DNA of 64,000 nt from Liolophura sinensis. Lineage: Eukaryota > Mollusca > Polyplacophora > Chitonida > Chitonidae. The first letter of the stretch is position 1; every line of letters starts with the position of its first letter. The stretch spans positions 17,101,490 through 17,165,489 of the forward strand of contig NC_088295.1 in the NCBI RefSeq assembly GCF_032854445.1. The letters run 5' to 3'. Below, in pieces: positions 46,480 through 58,548 of this stretch. A program made the translations under genes and the position numbers. The notes beneath the pieces were generated by a model. It was not told the origin of the DNA and made no database searches. It saw nothing but the letters and a program-made list of their open reading frames with translations.

Positions 46480-47960
46480 GTTACAGAACCCACATAGTTT
46501 ATTGGCATAAAAAATTCTCATGTAACATATTTTATGCGCATGTATGGCCACTAACAGCTGGGAATGTTGCTGGAACAGACTGCACAATTTTTACACCACG
46601 TCATTTAGCATTTTATTTTAGGAAATATGAACAAAGTTTGCAAAATGAAGTAGTGTATGAAATTTATTTTATATGGTGAGAAAGGCAAGAGATGTTATTA
46701 TCTCGTATGTTTCCGTTGTATAAGTGTCTATTATAAGAATATGAAAATTCTAGTTTTATGAATCCTGCTCTGGATGGAATCAAATATTACAGATGTTTTA
46801 GTAGACCCACCACCAAAGACTGCATATAGGAAGTTTATTGTTGTATTGTTTAACAGCAAGTTCAGCTAACCTTTGGTCAATGTATTTACTATGTAACCTG
46901 TACTGCCCTCGCTTTGGACATGTGGCTGGTCAAATCATTTACTGTCAAGACGACCATTTGTACAACAGGAGACTCACTGGGTCACTCTAAAAACTGAGCG
47001 TCACTATGGTATTGCGTTAAACAACCCATGAGACACTGACCTTATCCAGATTGCCTGAATTAAATCAAATATTTTTTAAATCCTTGACACGTGTTAATTG
47101 TCGGCATTTGCGCAACAGCTTTGGCTACACCACACCTTGAAATTTATGTCTTGTCCGTTACGCAATCTCTTATAAACGTGTTTTAAGCATGTCTAAAGCA
47201 GAATTCAAAAAGCACAGACAGCCTCTAGATGAAATGACAGTCTCATAGATGAATGTTAGACTAAGCCCTCACTTGACTGGCATTTGACCTAGGATTTCAC
47301 TTTTGTTACTCCATCTGCAGACTAATGCTGGGTAACTCTTTCCACACTTCGTCACGGTGTGATATACATTTTGCGCTTGAAGAAATAATAATTTTGGGAT
47401 TTTAGAATTTTCAGTTTAAGTACTGTTTTTCCAGCCAAGGGTTTACATAACTAACTGCTAATAGGTAATGTTACACCTTTGCTATAAAGGTTTGCTTGAT
47501 GTTGGTTCTCATTACGCATCTGCAACAGATTAAACTGTACTAAACGTAATAAATATAATGAAACCCATCGGATTAGGTATTGAAAAAAAAATGGACTTCA
47601 GTTTGAAATGTTTGGACATTTAAATGCCAAGTAGACTTCTCTAACATCAGAGTGTGAGGGAAGAGCCGCTGAACAAAGGATGATGCAGTTCTTTTCTGCA
47701 GTAAGATATAGATAGACGTTACCAAGAAATTTTTGTCCGGCTTCCTCTAAGGCTACCGGCATTTTCGGAAGAAAAAAAATCGTGGTAGCATCCGACAAGA
47801 TCTGACACGTGAATGCCCGCAGCTGTCAACCGGTCTAGTTTTTTAATATGGTAGTCTGGAGATTGACGAGAAGTAAACTGGGTACAGACGGCTGAAATGG
47901 CGGGCGTTCATATCTGATAGCAAATAACCTTGTAAAATCAGATATAATGGGGTATGCTTT
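46480..47960 (+). repeat. Copy 1, second monomer (1b)
   Basis: Counterpart of 55680-57080 in copy 2 and of monomer 1a. It ends in an uninterrupted block D ('aaatcagatataatggggta' at 47937). This shows the state before SINE insertion at the homologous spot in monomers 1a and 2a. Confidence 0.85.
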
Positions 47961-48944
47961 ATTTAGCAGAAGCGTGATTTAGAAATTTCGATAAATGTTT
48001 GAGCTACATGTAGCGGGGTTAATAACAGAGGACTACAGACTGTTTGAGGTAGGATAGAGTCAAATGTAACAGTGTCCAACAATAATTCTGAATATATTTA
48101 TTTGTGTTGAGAGCTTTTATTTAGAAATTTTCACATACACAACATGTCAACGAAACTCTGTCTTTAAAAATACTGAAACTATTGTCTTAAATGAAAATGA
48201 GTGATTCCAGATCAGTAAAATATAATTAATTGCTTGGTGTAGTTAACGTAGGTGTATTCCTCGGTTAAGCGATGGTGCGATCGTGGAAAAAGTTGGTCCT
48301 CCATCTTCGGAAATGGTTATTGTTTTAATGCATTGCATACTTGAGCAAAGAGTGAAACATGTTTGTGGACAAGAATAAATATGGTTCAGAAACCAAGCTC
48401 GGAGAAATTACTGAAGTTAACCTAGACTGTGATACCTATACAAAGAATCAATGCTTTTATGTGGTTTTCCATACTTTAGTTGGGGTGACCGCAGCACATT
48501 GCGGTTGACGAAAGGTTTGAATTCTCAGAGATGCAACTCCTTTCCATGGCGTGGTGTGATCGTTCTGTGCTAGTTTCCGAATGCTTAGTCACTTTGACTA
48601 TCGCGTAAAAACTACTATTGAGCTGTGAAAAGTCTTCTCTCAAAAGACAGATTCAAGTAAACAAAAGGAAAACCTTCATTCTCGGTCGTCCGAGTACATC
48701 TCAATCACCACCTATTTCTCACATCCGCCCACGTTTAGGGGCTTAATGCCTAATTATTACACAGGACGTTAAGTTAGTTGGGTTTGTTCAAAGAAAAGTC
48801 CCGCAAAGTATAGAGGTGAGTCTGGATTACCAAACTTTGTTGTAAGCAGAGATCTGGGTGAGGCAAAACAGAATCTGGGTGACGAACAAGTTCAGCAAAT
48901 AAATTATAAATGGATAACTTTGTCAGGGTAGGTAGTTCCTCTTA

Positions 48945-49150
48945 ATTTGATTTGATTTGAGTGAATGGTGTTTTATGCCGTACCTACCAATATTTCACAT
49001 GTACCGCCACGTAACAATGACAAGGTGCCGGGCAGAGAAACTCCCTTCGTACCTGACCAACCTCCAGATGTTTGACCTTTAGACTAGACGAGACCAGACG
49101 AGACAGCCCCGTGCCTGACAATCGTCCAGATGTCAGACGAGACAGTAAGA
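48945..49150 (-). mobile_element. SINE tail plus two units of a 47-bp repeat
   Basis: 'atttgatttgagtgaatggt' and 'gttttatgccgtacctacca' followed by 'atatttcaca' is a diverged 3' end of the first SINE family. From about 49040, 'gacagccccgtgcctgacaa' and 'tcgtccagatgtcagacgag' form roughly two units of the repeat that has four to five units in copy 3 (58645-58880). Confidence 0.75.
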
Positions 49151-50330
49151 GCTGGATTCAACCATGCAGTCTCATTGGTCAAGAGCTAGTCATCCTCCAT
49201 AAGAACACAGTTGTAACTTGGCCAGCAAGGATTCCTGTTGCGTTGAGTAGAGCTCAGAGTTGGATTAAAAAAGAAATATGCATTGTGTTGTTTGTAAAGA
49301 ATTACACTGATCTGAAATATCCAACACTATTCCACGTTTTTATTGGCCTCACACGTGCCCTCTGAGTTCCTGACATGCCTGAAAAAATATGGCGTGAGTG
49401 TTGAAGGGGTTTTCTCTGTCCGGAACTTCAATTTTGGTGCAAACGTGAGAGATCCATCCCGGCTACAGACGGTAAAGTTTGTGTGAGAAAAAAAAGTCTT
49501 AGAAAACAAAAAGTCCAAACAGATAACTGACAAGTCATACATCACTGGACATTATGTCATTTCAAACCTACACAGAGAGCAGCAGATGGACATCCCGATT
49601 TTGCTCAAGTCGCTAATCAACACTTTTTCGTTGCTGTTTGTATGGTTGACGAGAATGTCGCCTGCCATGCCTTTCTGTGAAATAAACAATTAACTGACAG
49701 CGCTCAAATGCACATAATTATAGAAGTACCGGTAAGTTAGAGATTTTTGGATGAGGAGTTGTGTGGGAAATATCCTAAAAAGTTAATTTTTGAGCGAGGT
49801 AGGAAATTTTTTACATGAAATGAACTTAGGCATGGAGGCATTAATATAAAGGTAACATCGCTGTCTTGGACGGATAGAATCATGTCTTAACTGACCTGGC
49901 TATGGTTTTGCAATATAGTGAAAATATACTTGACTACATACTGCACAATATACAATTAATGGCAGTTGCGGACAAAGGTATTAGTATTACTGATTGTCAC
50001 GAGAGCGGAGTTGCCAGAGTTCTAGTGTTCATCAACTGTACTAGCACCCAATATATTCTACTATACTGTTGGTAACATTAATTTTTGTCAAGGTATCTGT
50101 GGTTTCTGATGATTATACTTTTGGGGAAGCAGTGATATCTATGTCATCGTCCATATACATAAAGGTAAAGTATAAACATTTAATATTTTTTATGCAAGTC
50201 AGTTTAAAACCGCTTCATATCCTGTCAATAGCTTATTGTACATTTGTATTGACATTTACCTAACATTAATCTAATGTTACCTAATGCTGGGTATGTTTTG
50301 TATTTTTTTTAATGGCGTTTTTTCGTTTTG

Positions 50331-50660
50331 TCAGCTTCGGTGGTGAGAGCGCCAGTCTCGAAGTCGGGAGACCCCGGGATCAACCTCCGTCGGGTGATAT
50401 CAAAGGTATAAAAATTGCACTTGCTGCTGCCTCGAGAGGTAGAGCAAGGAAGCAATAATTGTTGGTCCGGTGTCAGAATAATGTGACTGGGTAGGGTGCC
50501 ATGTCAGGTGTCTTAGGTATGATACTTCAGTGACGGCTGCACTTTGGCGGCCATGGACTCCCTCTGCCACAAGAAGACACAATATGTGTAAACACCTAAT
50601 GATTCCTCGTTGTCATATGACTGAAACATTGTTACGAGTACGACGTTAAACCCCAAGTAT
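50331..50660 (+). mobile_element. Second SINE family, plus strand, near complete
   Basis: Head 'tcggtggtgagagcgccagt' and B-box-like 'gggatcaacctcc', body 'gcacttgctgctgcctcgag' and 'tcagaataatgtgactgggt', then 'gccacaagaagacacaatat', 'gtcatatgactgaaacattg' and 'gacgttaaaccccaag'. It is present at the same place in copy 3 and absent from copy 1 (about 42530). Confidence 0.9.
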
Positions 50661-51959
50661 ACGTACATATATATTCATTGCGTCTTTCGAAGCACGCATG
50701 GTGACACTGTTTTTAACATGCAACAATACATATCTTATGCACAACAAGGTTATGGGTTCTTTAAGGTTAGTCATTTAATGATTTCAGTCTAAACATTAGG
50801 CAGAAGAAGAAGACTGAACGATGTGCAGATCGAATAGAAGCGTTCATGGAAGAAAATATAATCTATCATTCGACATTCCGGCTAGAAAGGGTTGCCCTAT
50901 ACCGTTTGATGTTGACCAATTCCAAATTGGTAATGGATAAGAAAGGAAGATGTGTGTTTGTGTTATGTTTTTGTTGTAGTCGTGATCAACCATTATTATG
51001 CTCTTGAGTCTGAACAAGAGTTTGAACCACATTTTAACATTAACACAAGTGTAAGCTGTGATACAGTGTTGAAGACAATGTTTTCGGTATCGCCTTAGGT
51101 CCCCATCATTTTAGCAAATGGTACGAGCTAAACCTAAAATTCAGCCTCTTAAGCTGTCTAAACAAGATGGATGGAGCAATGTTAAGATTGTTTTATGGGG
51201 ATTATTTGTCGTTCTTTACGGTTATACTTTTAAAAAGGCGTTCTGTGGCATTGTAGTGCTAGTTTAGACAGGATGATGGCCATTGAGGTGTCTCAACAGG
51301 GCGCTATTTTCCACAATACTCACACTTATCAGGAATTGTCCTTTGTCGCAGAACTTTGAAACCATTACCTGACAAATGAAGTGAGAAGAATCGTGTAACA
51401 TTTGTGAGCAAGAAATGCTCAAATGGAAAAGAGATGCACAGTCTTCAATTTCTTTTCGCCTCCATTTCACCGTAATCATGATGAGCATTCGTTTGGGAGA
51501 AACACAACTCAGATCGTTTGTTTTATAACTGTGCGAGACAATGAATTGGTTTTCAGCAATGAAAGTTTGATCTTGACTCATTATAAATGTTGCTATACTT
51601 GTGATGACACAATGTCCAAAACGGTGTGTTGCCATCACATTTAACAAACTGTAAAGCAAACAAGGTCCTAGGCCTTGGGGATACTTTAACCATCAGCAGA
51701 ATTCTGGGTTAGACAGGAAAACAATATAAAAGACAAGAACACTGAGCAAAACCAGAGCCAGGAGGACAGTGCGAAAGCTGGCAAATCGTCACACATAACA
51801 GGTGAAGTAACAGAAATGAAAGTTGGACCATACATGAGCAACGTGGTGGAAATTGTGATGGTGTTATACTGGAATAATTTTATTGTGTATACACATATGT
51901 GACAGCTGACAGTGAACAGGTCGGATTCTTATTAAGGGTATAACGAATATTTTCCGGAT

Positions 51960-54420
51960 AGTAAGTAATCAATGTGACATTTTGTGTAGGTCTGCATATA
52001 ACAGCCCAACATGACACACGAACAGCTGGGAGCAATAATGGTTCAAACTGAACCCTTTCTGCACGACGAGATTAAAATAGGTGGAGGAAATATCAGTAAC
52101 AGTTATGAAGTAATGAATGGTATGAAGTTTGTTTTATACCGTTAAAATTTAGCAGGAAGTGGGTTGAATCGCTAAACCAAGAGTAACCTGACATTTAACA
52201 TGAGGTTGAAGGTTGTGAAAGTAAAATTTTAAAAAATTTTGCATTGTACGTTTTATTTTGGTGGTTCCAAAGGTAAGAAGCTGACAAAAAATCAGCATAG
52301 TTCTATTATAGTTGTATTACTATACCCACATTGCAAGATTGTGAAGCAGATGAAGTTGTATTGTCAAACAGTAAGTTTAGTTAACCTTTTCGTCATGTAG
52401 ACATGATACTGGTCAAATTATGGACTGTCGACAAGAATATTTAGTCTTCGTTTAACATTGTCTGCCCATCCATGCCGGCAGAATTCGGACAATCACCGGG
52501 TCACGCTGAACACAGAGGGTGCCCAGGGTTAGTGGGTGACTACATCTCCCCAGATTACCAGAATGAAAATCAGTCAAGAAACTTATTTATTTTTGGTTCT
52601 TCACGAATCCCTAATTAAGGTGGTTTAAACGACCCTGAAGCAAAGATCGAAGACCGCAGACAGCCTCGAGGAGAAATCACAGTCTGTTAGATCAATGTTA
52701 GACTGTCCTCTCTGATGCTGAGCATCTGTTTTCACTTGTGGATGTCTGATGTACTTTCTATATATCAGTGTTTATATGTTGTACGGTAAGCATCGTTTTA
52801 AGATCCTTGGGTTTACCATCTGCTGAAAAGTAACTTTCAACAATTACAGTCCTGCCAAAAGGGTAGTTGTATGATTGATGTGATTTGTTGTTGCGCAAAA
52901 ACGTGAGGCCATTCTGCTGCTACAACAGACGTATCAGTATGTGTTAATACAATATCAGTAATGAAACCAACTGGATCACGTGGTTAAATATTATGGAATC
53001 TTTTTGAAATCTTTCGTTAACGAACGCGATACTACGATTGCCGGCCATCAAGATTTCGCGATGGCATCAAATGGCGATCTATAGGAGACTGTTGACTTAA
53101 AATAAGTTAAATATTCCAACGACATGAACACATTATCCACAATTATCACCAGCCTGTTGATTTCAGAAATACGTAGCATTTTAGAAATATAAAGTAAATA
53201 CTCTATTAATTAATAATTAAACGCTAATTTTTATTGCATTGTGACAATCTGGATTATGAAACTATTGGCACAAAAATCATAATGCTATACGCAACTGGCG
53301 AACTGGTTATGCATACCTTTAGCTCTCATTCAATCAGTAATTTCTATATCTGTAACGACAAATACCATGGTAGTATGAATCTTTATCTAGGTAATAAATG
53401 TGTCCTTTGTCCTCATCTGGAAACAGTTCCATCACCTTTCATGCTGAATGTTACATTGACTCCCATTACATGTCCAGAAGTTTTCATGAGAAAGGTTTAT
53501 GTGATGTGGTATACAGTTGGTATCTTGCATGGATTGGCAAAAAAGCAAATATTGTTGACTTATTTGATACAGTCTTAAATCATAACACTGGATTAATCAA
53601 TCATCCAATATTATTTGGAAAAAATACTGTTAGCCCTATCAAAACCGTCTTATGTTTACTGAAGGAATTTTAAAGTTTGAATATCGGTAACAGTAAAGGT
53701 CAGTTTTCAATTCACCTTTATTTGATATGAACATGTACCATTCATTTATTTTACATAATGTTTTCATACTGGGCTGGAATTGGTAAAACAAAGGCAAAAT
53801 AGTTCGTGTGTGCGTGGAATTAGAGGTGTGTGGATTTATGTTCGGATGAGTGGTTGAGGTACAAGTACCAAATCTTTAAATGTAAAACTAATTTCCAGTC
53901 ACAAATCCCTAACAAGATAGCGCAACAGACAATTCCTGGCTATGTGCTGGCAGATCTGTGGTGTGGGCATGACATAAAAACTCCGTCACAATAAACGAAG
54001 TCACTGTCCTCGGAAATATTTTTTTTATAGGAAAATGACGCCTTCACAAAATTTCATAAGCCCTTTTCCCCCACACTTAGGAAATCACTCCTACATCGGT
54101 AGGGCAACAGCAGCCCAAGCTGAGCATAGGAAGGTGTAGTTTTGCTGTAATAAAACACAAATAGATGTCACCACGAAATCTTCGCCCGGCTTTCAATCAA
54201 CCTAGCGGCTCTTTCGGAAGAGAAAAAAATCGTGGAGGCATCCGACGAGATGTAACATGCAAAATGCCAGCAGCTGTCGGTAGTCGGTGGTGTTTGTCTA
54301 TTTTATGTGGGATCTGCGAGCCTAGAAGCTTACTTCTGATGGGAAGTAAAGTGAGCACAGCCTGCTGAAATGGTGGGCAGTCATATCTGAGGGGGAATAA
54401 CCTGATGAAGTTAGATGTGA
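51960..54420 (+). repeat. Copy 2, first monomer (2a)
   Basis: Counterpart of monomer 1a. 51870-52385 is nearly identical to 43630-44150, while 51290-51850 and 52390-52570 differ by roughly one base in ten from their partners. Copy 2 has an extra stretch of about 310 bp (51426-51735) just before it and lacks the 40-bp array. Confidence 0.88.
53398..53673 (+). CDS. Possible coding exon or fossil frame
   Basis: A frame of 91 codons, ATG to TAA, reads like an ordinary protein end: 'FHAECYIDSHYMSRSFHEKG', then 'DVVYSWYLAWIGKKANIVDL', ending 'KTVLCLLKEF'. The homologous part of copy 3 (about 61800-61930) keeps 'HYMSRSFHERG', a stop, then 'VVYSWYLAW-GKKANIVDLL', so much of the frame survives there but is broken. 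In copy 1 the section is deleted near 45760. I recognise no family. It could be the remains of a gene or element protein captured in the unit, or chance conservation between recent copies. Confidence 0.22.
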   Translation: MCPLSSSGNSSITFHAECYIDSHYMSRSFHEKGLCDVVYSWYLAWIGKKANIVDLFDTVLNHNTGLINHPILFGKNTVSPIKTVLCLLKEF

Positions 54421-54427
54421 TGTGTGT

Positions 54428-54758
54428 ATGTAGGCTTGGAGTTTAACGTCGTACTTAGTTTTCCTAATCAGTCATTAGGTGTGTGTGTATGTTCATATAT
54501 GTGTTCTTGTGGCAGTTTATGTCGTCAAAGTGCTGCCGCCACTGAAGTATAATACCGAAGACACCAGACATGACACTCCAACCAGTCACGTTATACAGGC
54601 ATCGGTCTAATCAGTCTTGTTTCCTTGCTATAACCTCTCAGTGTTAACAGTTAAGCGAGGCAGCAGTAACTATTATTTTAAAAGTTTTTGGTATGACCCA
54701 ACACGGATTTGATCCGGGCTTCGAGGAGGACTCTCTAACCACTAGGCCTCCGAAGCGG
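54428..54758 (-). mobile_element. Second SINE family with complete tRNA-like head
   Basis: Read on the minus strand, the head is 'ggaggcctagtggttagaga' (A-box-like, complement of 54731-54752) with a B-box-like 'ggatcaaatcc' (complement of 54705-54715). The body and 'gacgttaaactccaag' tail follow. The flanks 'gttagatgtgatg' (before) and 'gttagatatgatg' (after, from 54762) form a 13-bp target-site duplication with one change. Uninterrupted block D copies (47937, 57060) have this word once. It is the best copy for defining the family's 5' end. Confidence 0.93.
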
Positions 54759-55057
54759 TGTGTTAGATATGATGGGGTATGGTTTATTTAGCAGAAGCGT
54801 GATTTGGAATTTTCGATAGAGATTTGGGAGATTTACTGTAGGAACAGATATAACGGTGTTAATAAAAAGAGGAAGAGTTTGACCATCTTATCAAACGAAC
54901 AGATACGGTTTCAGGCCCTGAGGTGTGATTAATTGCTTACGAGATTGATGTCTTCTTTACACAACAAAATCGGACAAATATTAAAGTCAGTGATATTATT
55001 CATGGAAATGTTTTATTCTTTTTAAATCTAAACTTTTCGGTTCTCGTTCATATGGCC

Positions 55058-55280
55058 AGCTGAAGCAACGCCGTGGGAGCAGCATTTTTATTGTAAAAGG
55101 TAGACTTGGGTTTCAATCCCGAATCATGTCATGCCTAAGATTTTAACATTGGTACTTTTGGCACTACCTCGCTTGGCACCCGGCATAAGAGGAATAGGCG
55201 AAATACTGGTCCGCCGGTGTCAGTATAATGTGACTAGTTGTCTACAGCATGGCGTTCCTTTCAAGCAGCACTGTAAATAT
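55058..55280 (+). mobile_element. SINE of a related type, degenerate
   Basis: Head-like 'agctgaagcaacgccgtggg', B-box-like 'gggtttcaatccc' (55109-55121), then 'ctggtccgccggtgtcagta' and 'taatgtgactagttgtctac', which parallels 'ttggtccggtgtcagaataatgtgactggg' in the copy at 50331. The tail is not recognisable. Not seen in copies 1 or 3. Confidence 0.7.
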
Positions 55281-55343
55281 CTTGTCTTCACGGGTGGTAA
55301 TTTTTCTGGACTGACTCCAATAGGATGCACAATATACAGAGGT

Positions 55344-57100
55344 GGAATCTGATGAAATGTTGCGGGAATCAGGCGATTTTTGTGCGTTTTGGGTCAGTGG
55401 AGAACATCCCTTGTAGACAAGCCTTATTTGACACCCGCCGGACGTTCAGTCACGCGAGAAGAATCTGTATTCCGGCTCCTGAAAGTAGGGAATCTGGTTA
55501 CAGGAGTAAGGTTTCGATAGATCATGTGAAAAAAAACCTTGCCACCAGAGTAACTCACCACGATAAACTGTACCTTATACACTGATACCGTGCTGACCGT
55601 TTGTGTAATGCTATATCGAGCTTCTGTCATAACAGGGACCATCTTGTTCTGTGCACAAAAAGTGTGGCATAAATGATACAAACCTTACAGACCCCACATA
55701 GCCTATGGGTGTGAAATAATCCATGTAATATATTTCAAGCGCATATAACTTCCCAACATGAGATACTAACAGCTGGGAATGATGCTGGTTCAGACTGAAC
55801 CATTTTTACACCAAGAGATAACTGTTCACAACAGAGGTTGCAAAATGAAGTAGTGTATGAAGTTCATTTATATGGTCAAAAAGGAAAAAAAATTTGTGTC
55901 TGTTGTCTAAGAATCAGTTATAAGAATCTGAAAAATCAGCTTCTATGAATCAAATATTACAGATGTTTTAGTAGACCCACCACCCAAAACTATATATAGG
56001 CCGTTTAATGTTGTACTGTTTAACAGCAAGTTTAGCTGACTTTTGGCCAATGTATTTGCTATGTAAACAGTACAGACCTCGCTTTTGACATGTGACTAGT
56101 CAAATCATTTACTGTTAACACGACCATTTGTTCATCAGGAGAGTCACTGGGTCACTCTAATAACTCAGCCTCCCTGGGATATTGTGTAAAAGACCCCACG
56201 AGATATTTGTCTTATCCAGATAACCCGAATTAAATCAAATATTGTTTAAATCCTTGAGATAATTGTCGTTAATTGAGTTAATTGTTGGCATTGGTGTAAC
56301 AGCTTTGGCTCAACCACAACTTGAAATTTACGTTTTGTCCGTTACGTAATCCTTGATTAAAGCGCTTCAAGCATGCCTAAAGCAAAATTCAAAAACCATA
56401 CACAGCCTCTGGCAGAAATCACTGTCTCATAGATCAATGTTACACTAAGTGCTCACTTGTCAGGCATTTGACCTAGGATTTCACTTGTTACTCCATGAAC
56501 ACGCTAATGCTGGGTAACTCTTTCCTCAGCTAGTCACGGTGTGATATACATTTTGCGCTTGAAGAACTAATAATTTTGGGATTTTAGAATTTTCAGTTTA
56601 AGTACTGTTTTTCCAGCCAAGGGTTTGCATAACTAACTGCTAATAGGTAAACAGATTAAACTGTACTAAACGTAATAAATATAATGAAACCCATTGAATT
56701 AGGTATTGGGAAAAGTTGACTTCATTTTGAAATGTTTGGACATTTAAATGCCAAGTAGACTTCTCTAACATCAGAGTGTAAGGGAAGAGCCCCTGAAAGG
56801 ATGATGCAGTTTTTTTTTCCAATAAAGTATAGATAGGTGTCATCAAGAAATCTTTGGCTGGCTTCCTCTAAGGCTACCGGCATTTTCGGAAGAAAAAATT
56901 GATGGGTAGCATCCGACAACATTTGACACGTGAAATGCCCGCAGCTGTCGACCGGCCTGGTTTTTTAATATGCTAGTCTGGAGACCGAGGAAAAATAAAT
57001 TGGGTACAGACGGCTGAAATGGTGGGCGTTCATATCTGATAGCAAATAACCTTGTAAAGTCAGATATAATGGGGTATGCTTTATTTAGCAGAAGCGTGAT
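55344..57100 (+). repeat. Copy 2, second monomer (2b)
   Basis: 55344-55800 is closely similar to 63540-64000 in copy 3 ('tttgggtcagtggagaacat', 'caagccttatttgacacccg'). 55680-57080 matches 46480-47960 in copy 1. It ends in uninterrupted block D. It has fuller 5' sequence than monomer 1b. Confidence 0.88.
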
Positions 57101-57699
57101 TTAGAAATTTCGATAAATGTTTGAGCTACATGTAGCGGGGTTAATAACAGAGGACTACAGACTGTTTGAGGTAGGATAGAGTCAAATGTAAGAGTGCCCA
57201 ACAATAATTGGAGCTAAACATAAAGCGGTTATCTGTGGTGTAACTCATGGAACTCTCAGAAGCCTAGATTACCTGATTGGCACACTGGGTTTATTTTTCT
57301 GAGCTGGTCGTCCATGTTCCTAACCGATATGTTTTCAGGCCCTGGCGTATTTTCTATTGCTCAGCGCTCTCTTTGGTTTATGTCAATATCAATCAGGTAT
57401 AAGAATAATAAGGTAGTTTTGATGCTTGTTTAAATATGATATGTTCGATTTCGCAAAAGTTGCAGTATTTTGACTTATTTCTGAGTCATTTCATTTGTGA
57501 TGAGCGCTTTAATTTAGAAATTTTCACATACACGACGTGTCAACGAAACTTTGTCTTTGAAAATACTGAAACTATTGTCTTAAATGAAAATGAGTGATTC
57601 CAGATCAGTAAAGTATAATTAATTGCTTAGTGTAGTTAACATAGGTGTATTCCTCGGTTAAACGATGATGCGATCGTGGAAAAGTTGGTCCTCCGTCTT

Positions 57700-58110
57700 C
57701 GGAAATGGTTATTGTTTTAATGCATTGCATAATTGAGCAAAGAGTGAAACATGTTATACTGGTTTGAGGACAAGAATAAATACGGTTCAGAAACCAAGCT
57801 CGGAGAAATTACTGAAGTTAACTTAGACTGTGATACCTATACAAAGAATCAATGCTTTTATGTGGTTTTCCATACTTTAGTTGGGGTGACCGCAGCACAT
57901 TGTTTCAATGCACTGCACACTTGATGAAAACTTTGAACGTGGTATACTGATTTGAGGACAGAAATAAATACGGTTCAGAAATCAAGCTCGGATTTCCCAG
58001 ATATTACTGAAGTTAACTCAGAATGTGATGCTTATATAAAGAATGAATGCTTTTATATGGTTTTCTAACTTAAGCTCGGGTGACTGCAACACATTTTTGT
58101 TGAGGAAAGG
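57700..58110 (+). repeat. Tandem duplication of about 180 bp, copy 2 only
   Basis: 'tacggttcagaaaccaagct' (57780) recurs as 'tacggttcagaaatcaagct' (57970), each followed by 'attactgaagttaac', 'aatgcttttat-tggttttc' and 'gtgac-gca-cacatt'. Copy 1 has one such unit (48375-48510). Its left part matches the first copy-2 unit and its right end ('gaaaggtttgaattctcaga') follows the second, as if the two had recombined or had not yet duplicated. Confidence 0.88.
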
Positions 58111-58548
58111 TTTGAATTCTCAGAGATGCAATTCCTTTCCACGGCGTGATGAGAAGGCCCTGTGCTAGTTTCCCAACCCTTAGCCACTTTGACTATCGCG
58201 TAAAAACTACTATTGAGCTGTGAAAAGTCTTCTCTCAAAAGACAGATTCAAGTAAACAAAAGGAAAACCTTCATTCTCGGCCGTCCAAAGAGTGTCTGAG
58301 TACATCTCAATCACCACCTATTTCCCACATCCGCCCACGTTTAGGGGCTTAATGCCTAGTTATTACATAGGACGTTCAGTTAGTTGGGTTTGTTCAAAGA
58401 AAAGTCCCGCAAAGTATACGTAGAGGTGAGCCTGAATTACCAAACCTTGATGTAAGCAGAGATATAAGGGAAAAGAGAATATGACGAACAGTAATAAGTA
58501 CAGCAATTTCACTATAAATAAATAACTTTGTGAGGGTAGGTAATTCCT

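Larger units (their letters stand above)
41430..48600 (+). repeat. Large tandem unit, copy 1 (about 7.2 kb)
   Basis: Aligns in order with copy 2 (49255-58197) and copy 3 (58990 on). Anchors in order are: 'ccggctacagacggtaaagt' (41656; 49459; 59198), 'aaggtaaagtataaacattt' (42446; 50161), block A (43130; 51090; about 60900), 'ccaactgg-gcacgtgg' (45263; 52966), and 'tcgcgtaaaaactactattg' (48600; 58197). Copy 1 is shortest. It lacks the SINE present at 50331 and 60121, has lost about 0.9 kb near 46475, and lacks about 290 bp found at 57213-57500. It uniquely has the 40-bp minisatellite. No protein-coding gene is supported. Confidence 0.9.
48600..58197 (+). repeat. Large tandem unit, copy 2 (about 9.6 kb)
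   Basis: The longest and most complete unit. Its first 2.2 kb aligns almost without breaks with 58197-60720 in copy 3, and its later part with copy 1. Copies 2 and 3 share a SINE (50331 and 60121) that is missing in copy 1, so they separated from each other after splitting from copy 1, with later exchange. A deletion of about 70 bp near 49500 removes 'catatgatacatttccggc', which copies 1 and 3 keep. Confidence 0.9.

Noticed and set aside
47598-47798. Minus-strand frames sharing 'FFLPK' at 47598, 56722 and 40134
   Set aside because: They lie in DNA repeat block D; other D copies (45930, 54150, 62535) do not keep the frame, so a protein is not supported.
50069-50263. Frame of 64 codons nearly identical to one at 59873-60067
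   Set aside because: Its conservation is fully explained by the recent duplication of copies 2 and 3; the matching part of copy 1 (about 42210-42480) is not open over the same length.
54700-54758. Possible tRNA gene (A and B box words)
   Set aside because: It is the tRNA-derived head of a SINE with target-site duplication; no cloverleaf or anticodon arm can be folded. The same holds for the SINE heads at 13040, 14871, 32780 and 63400.
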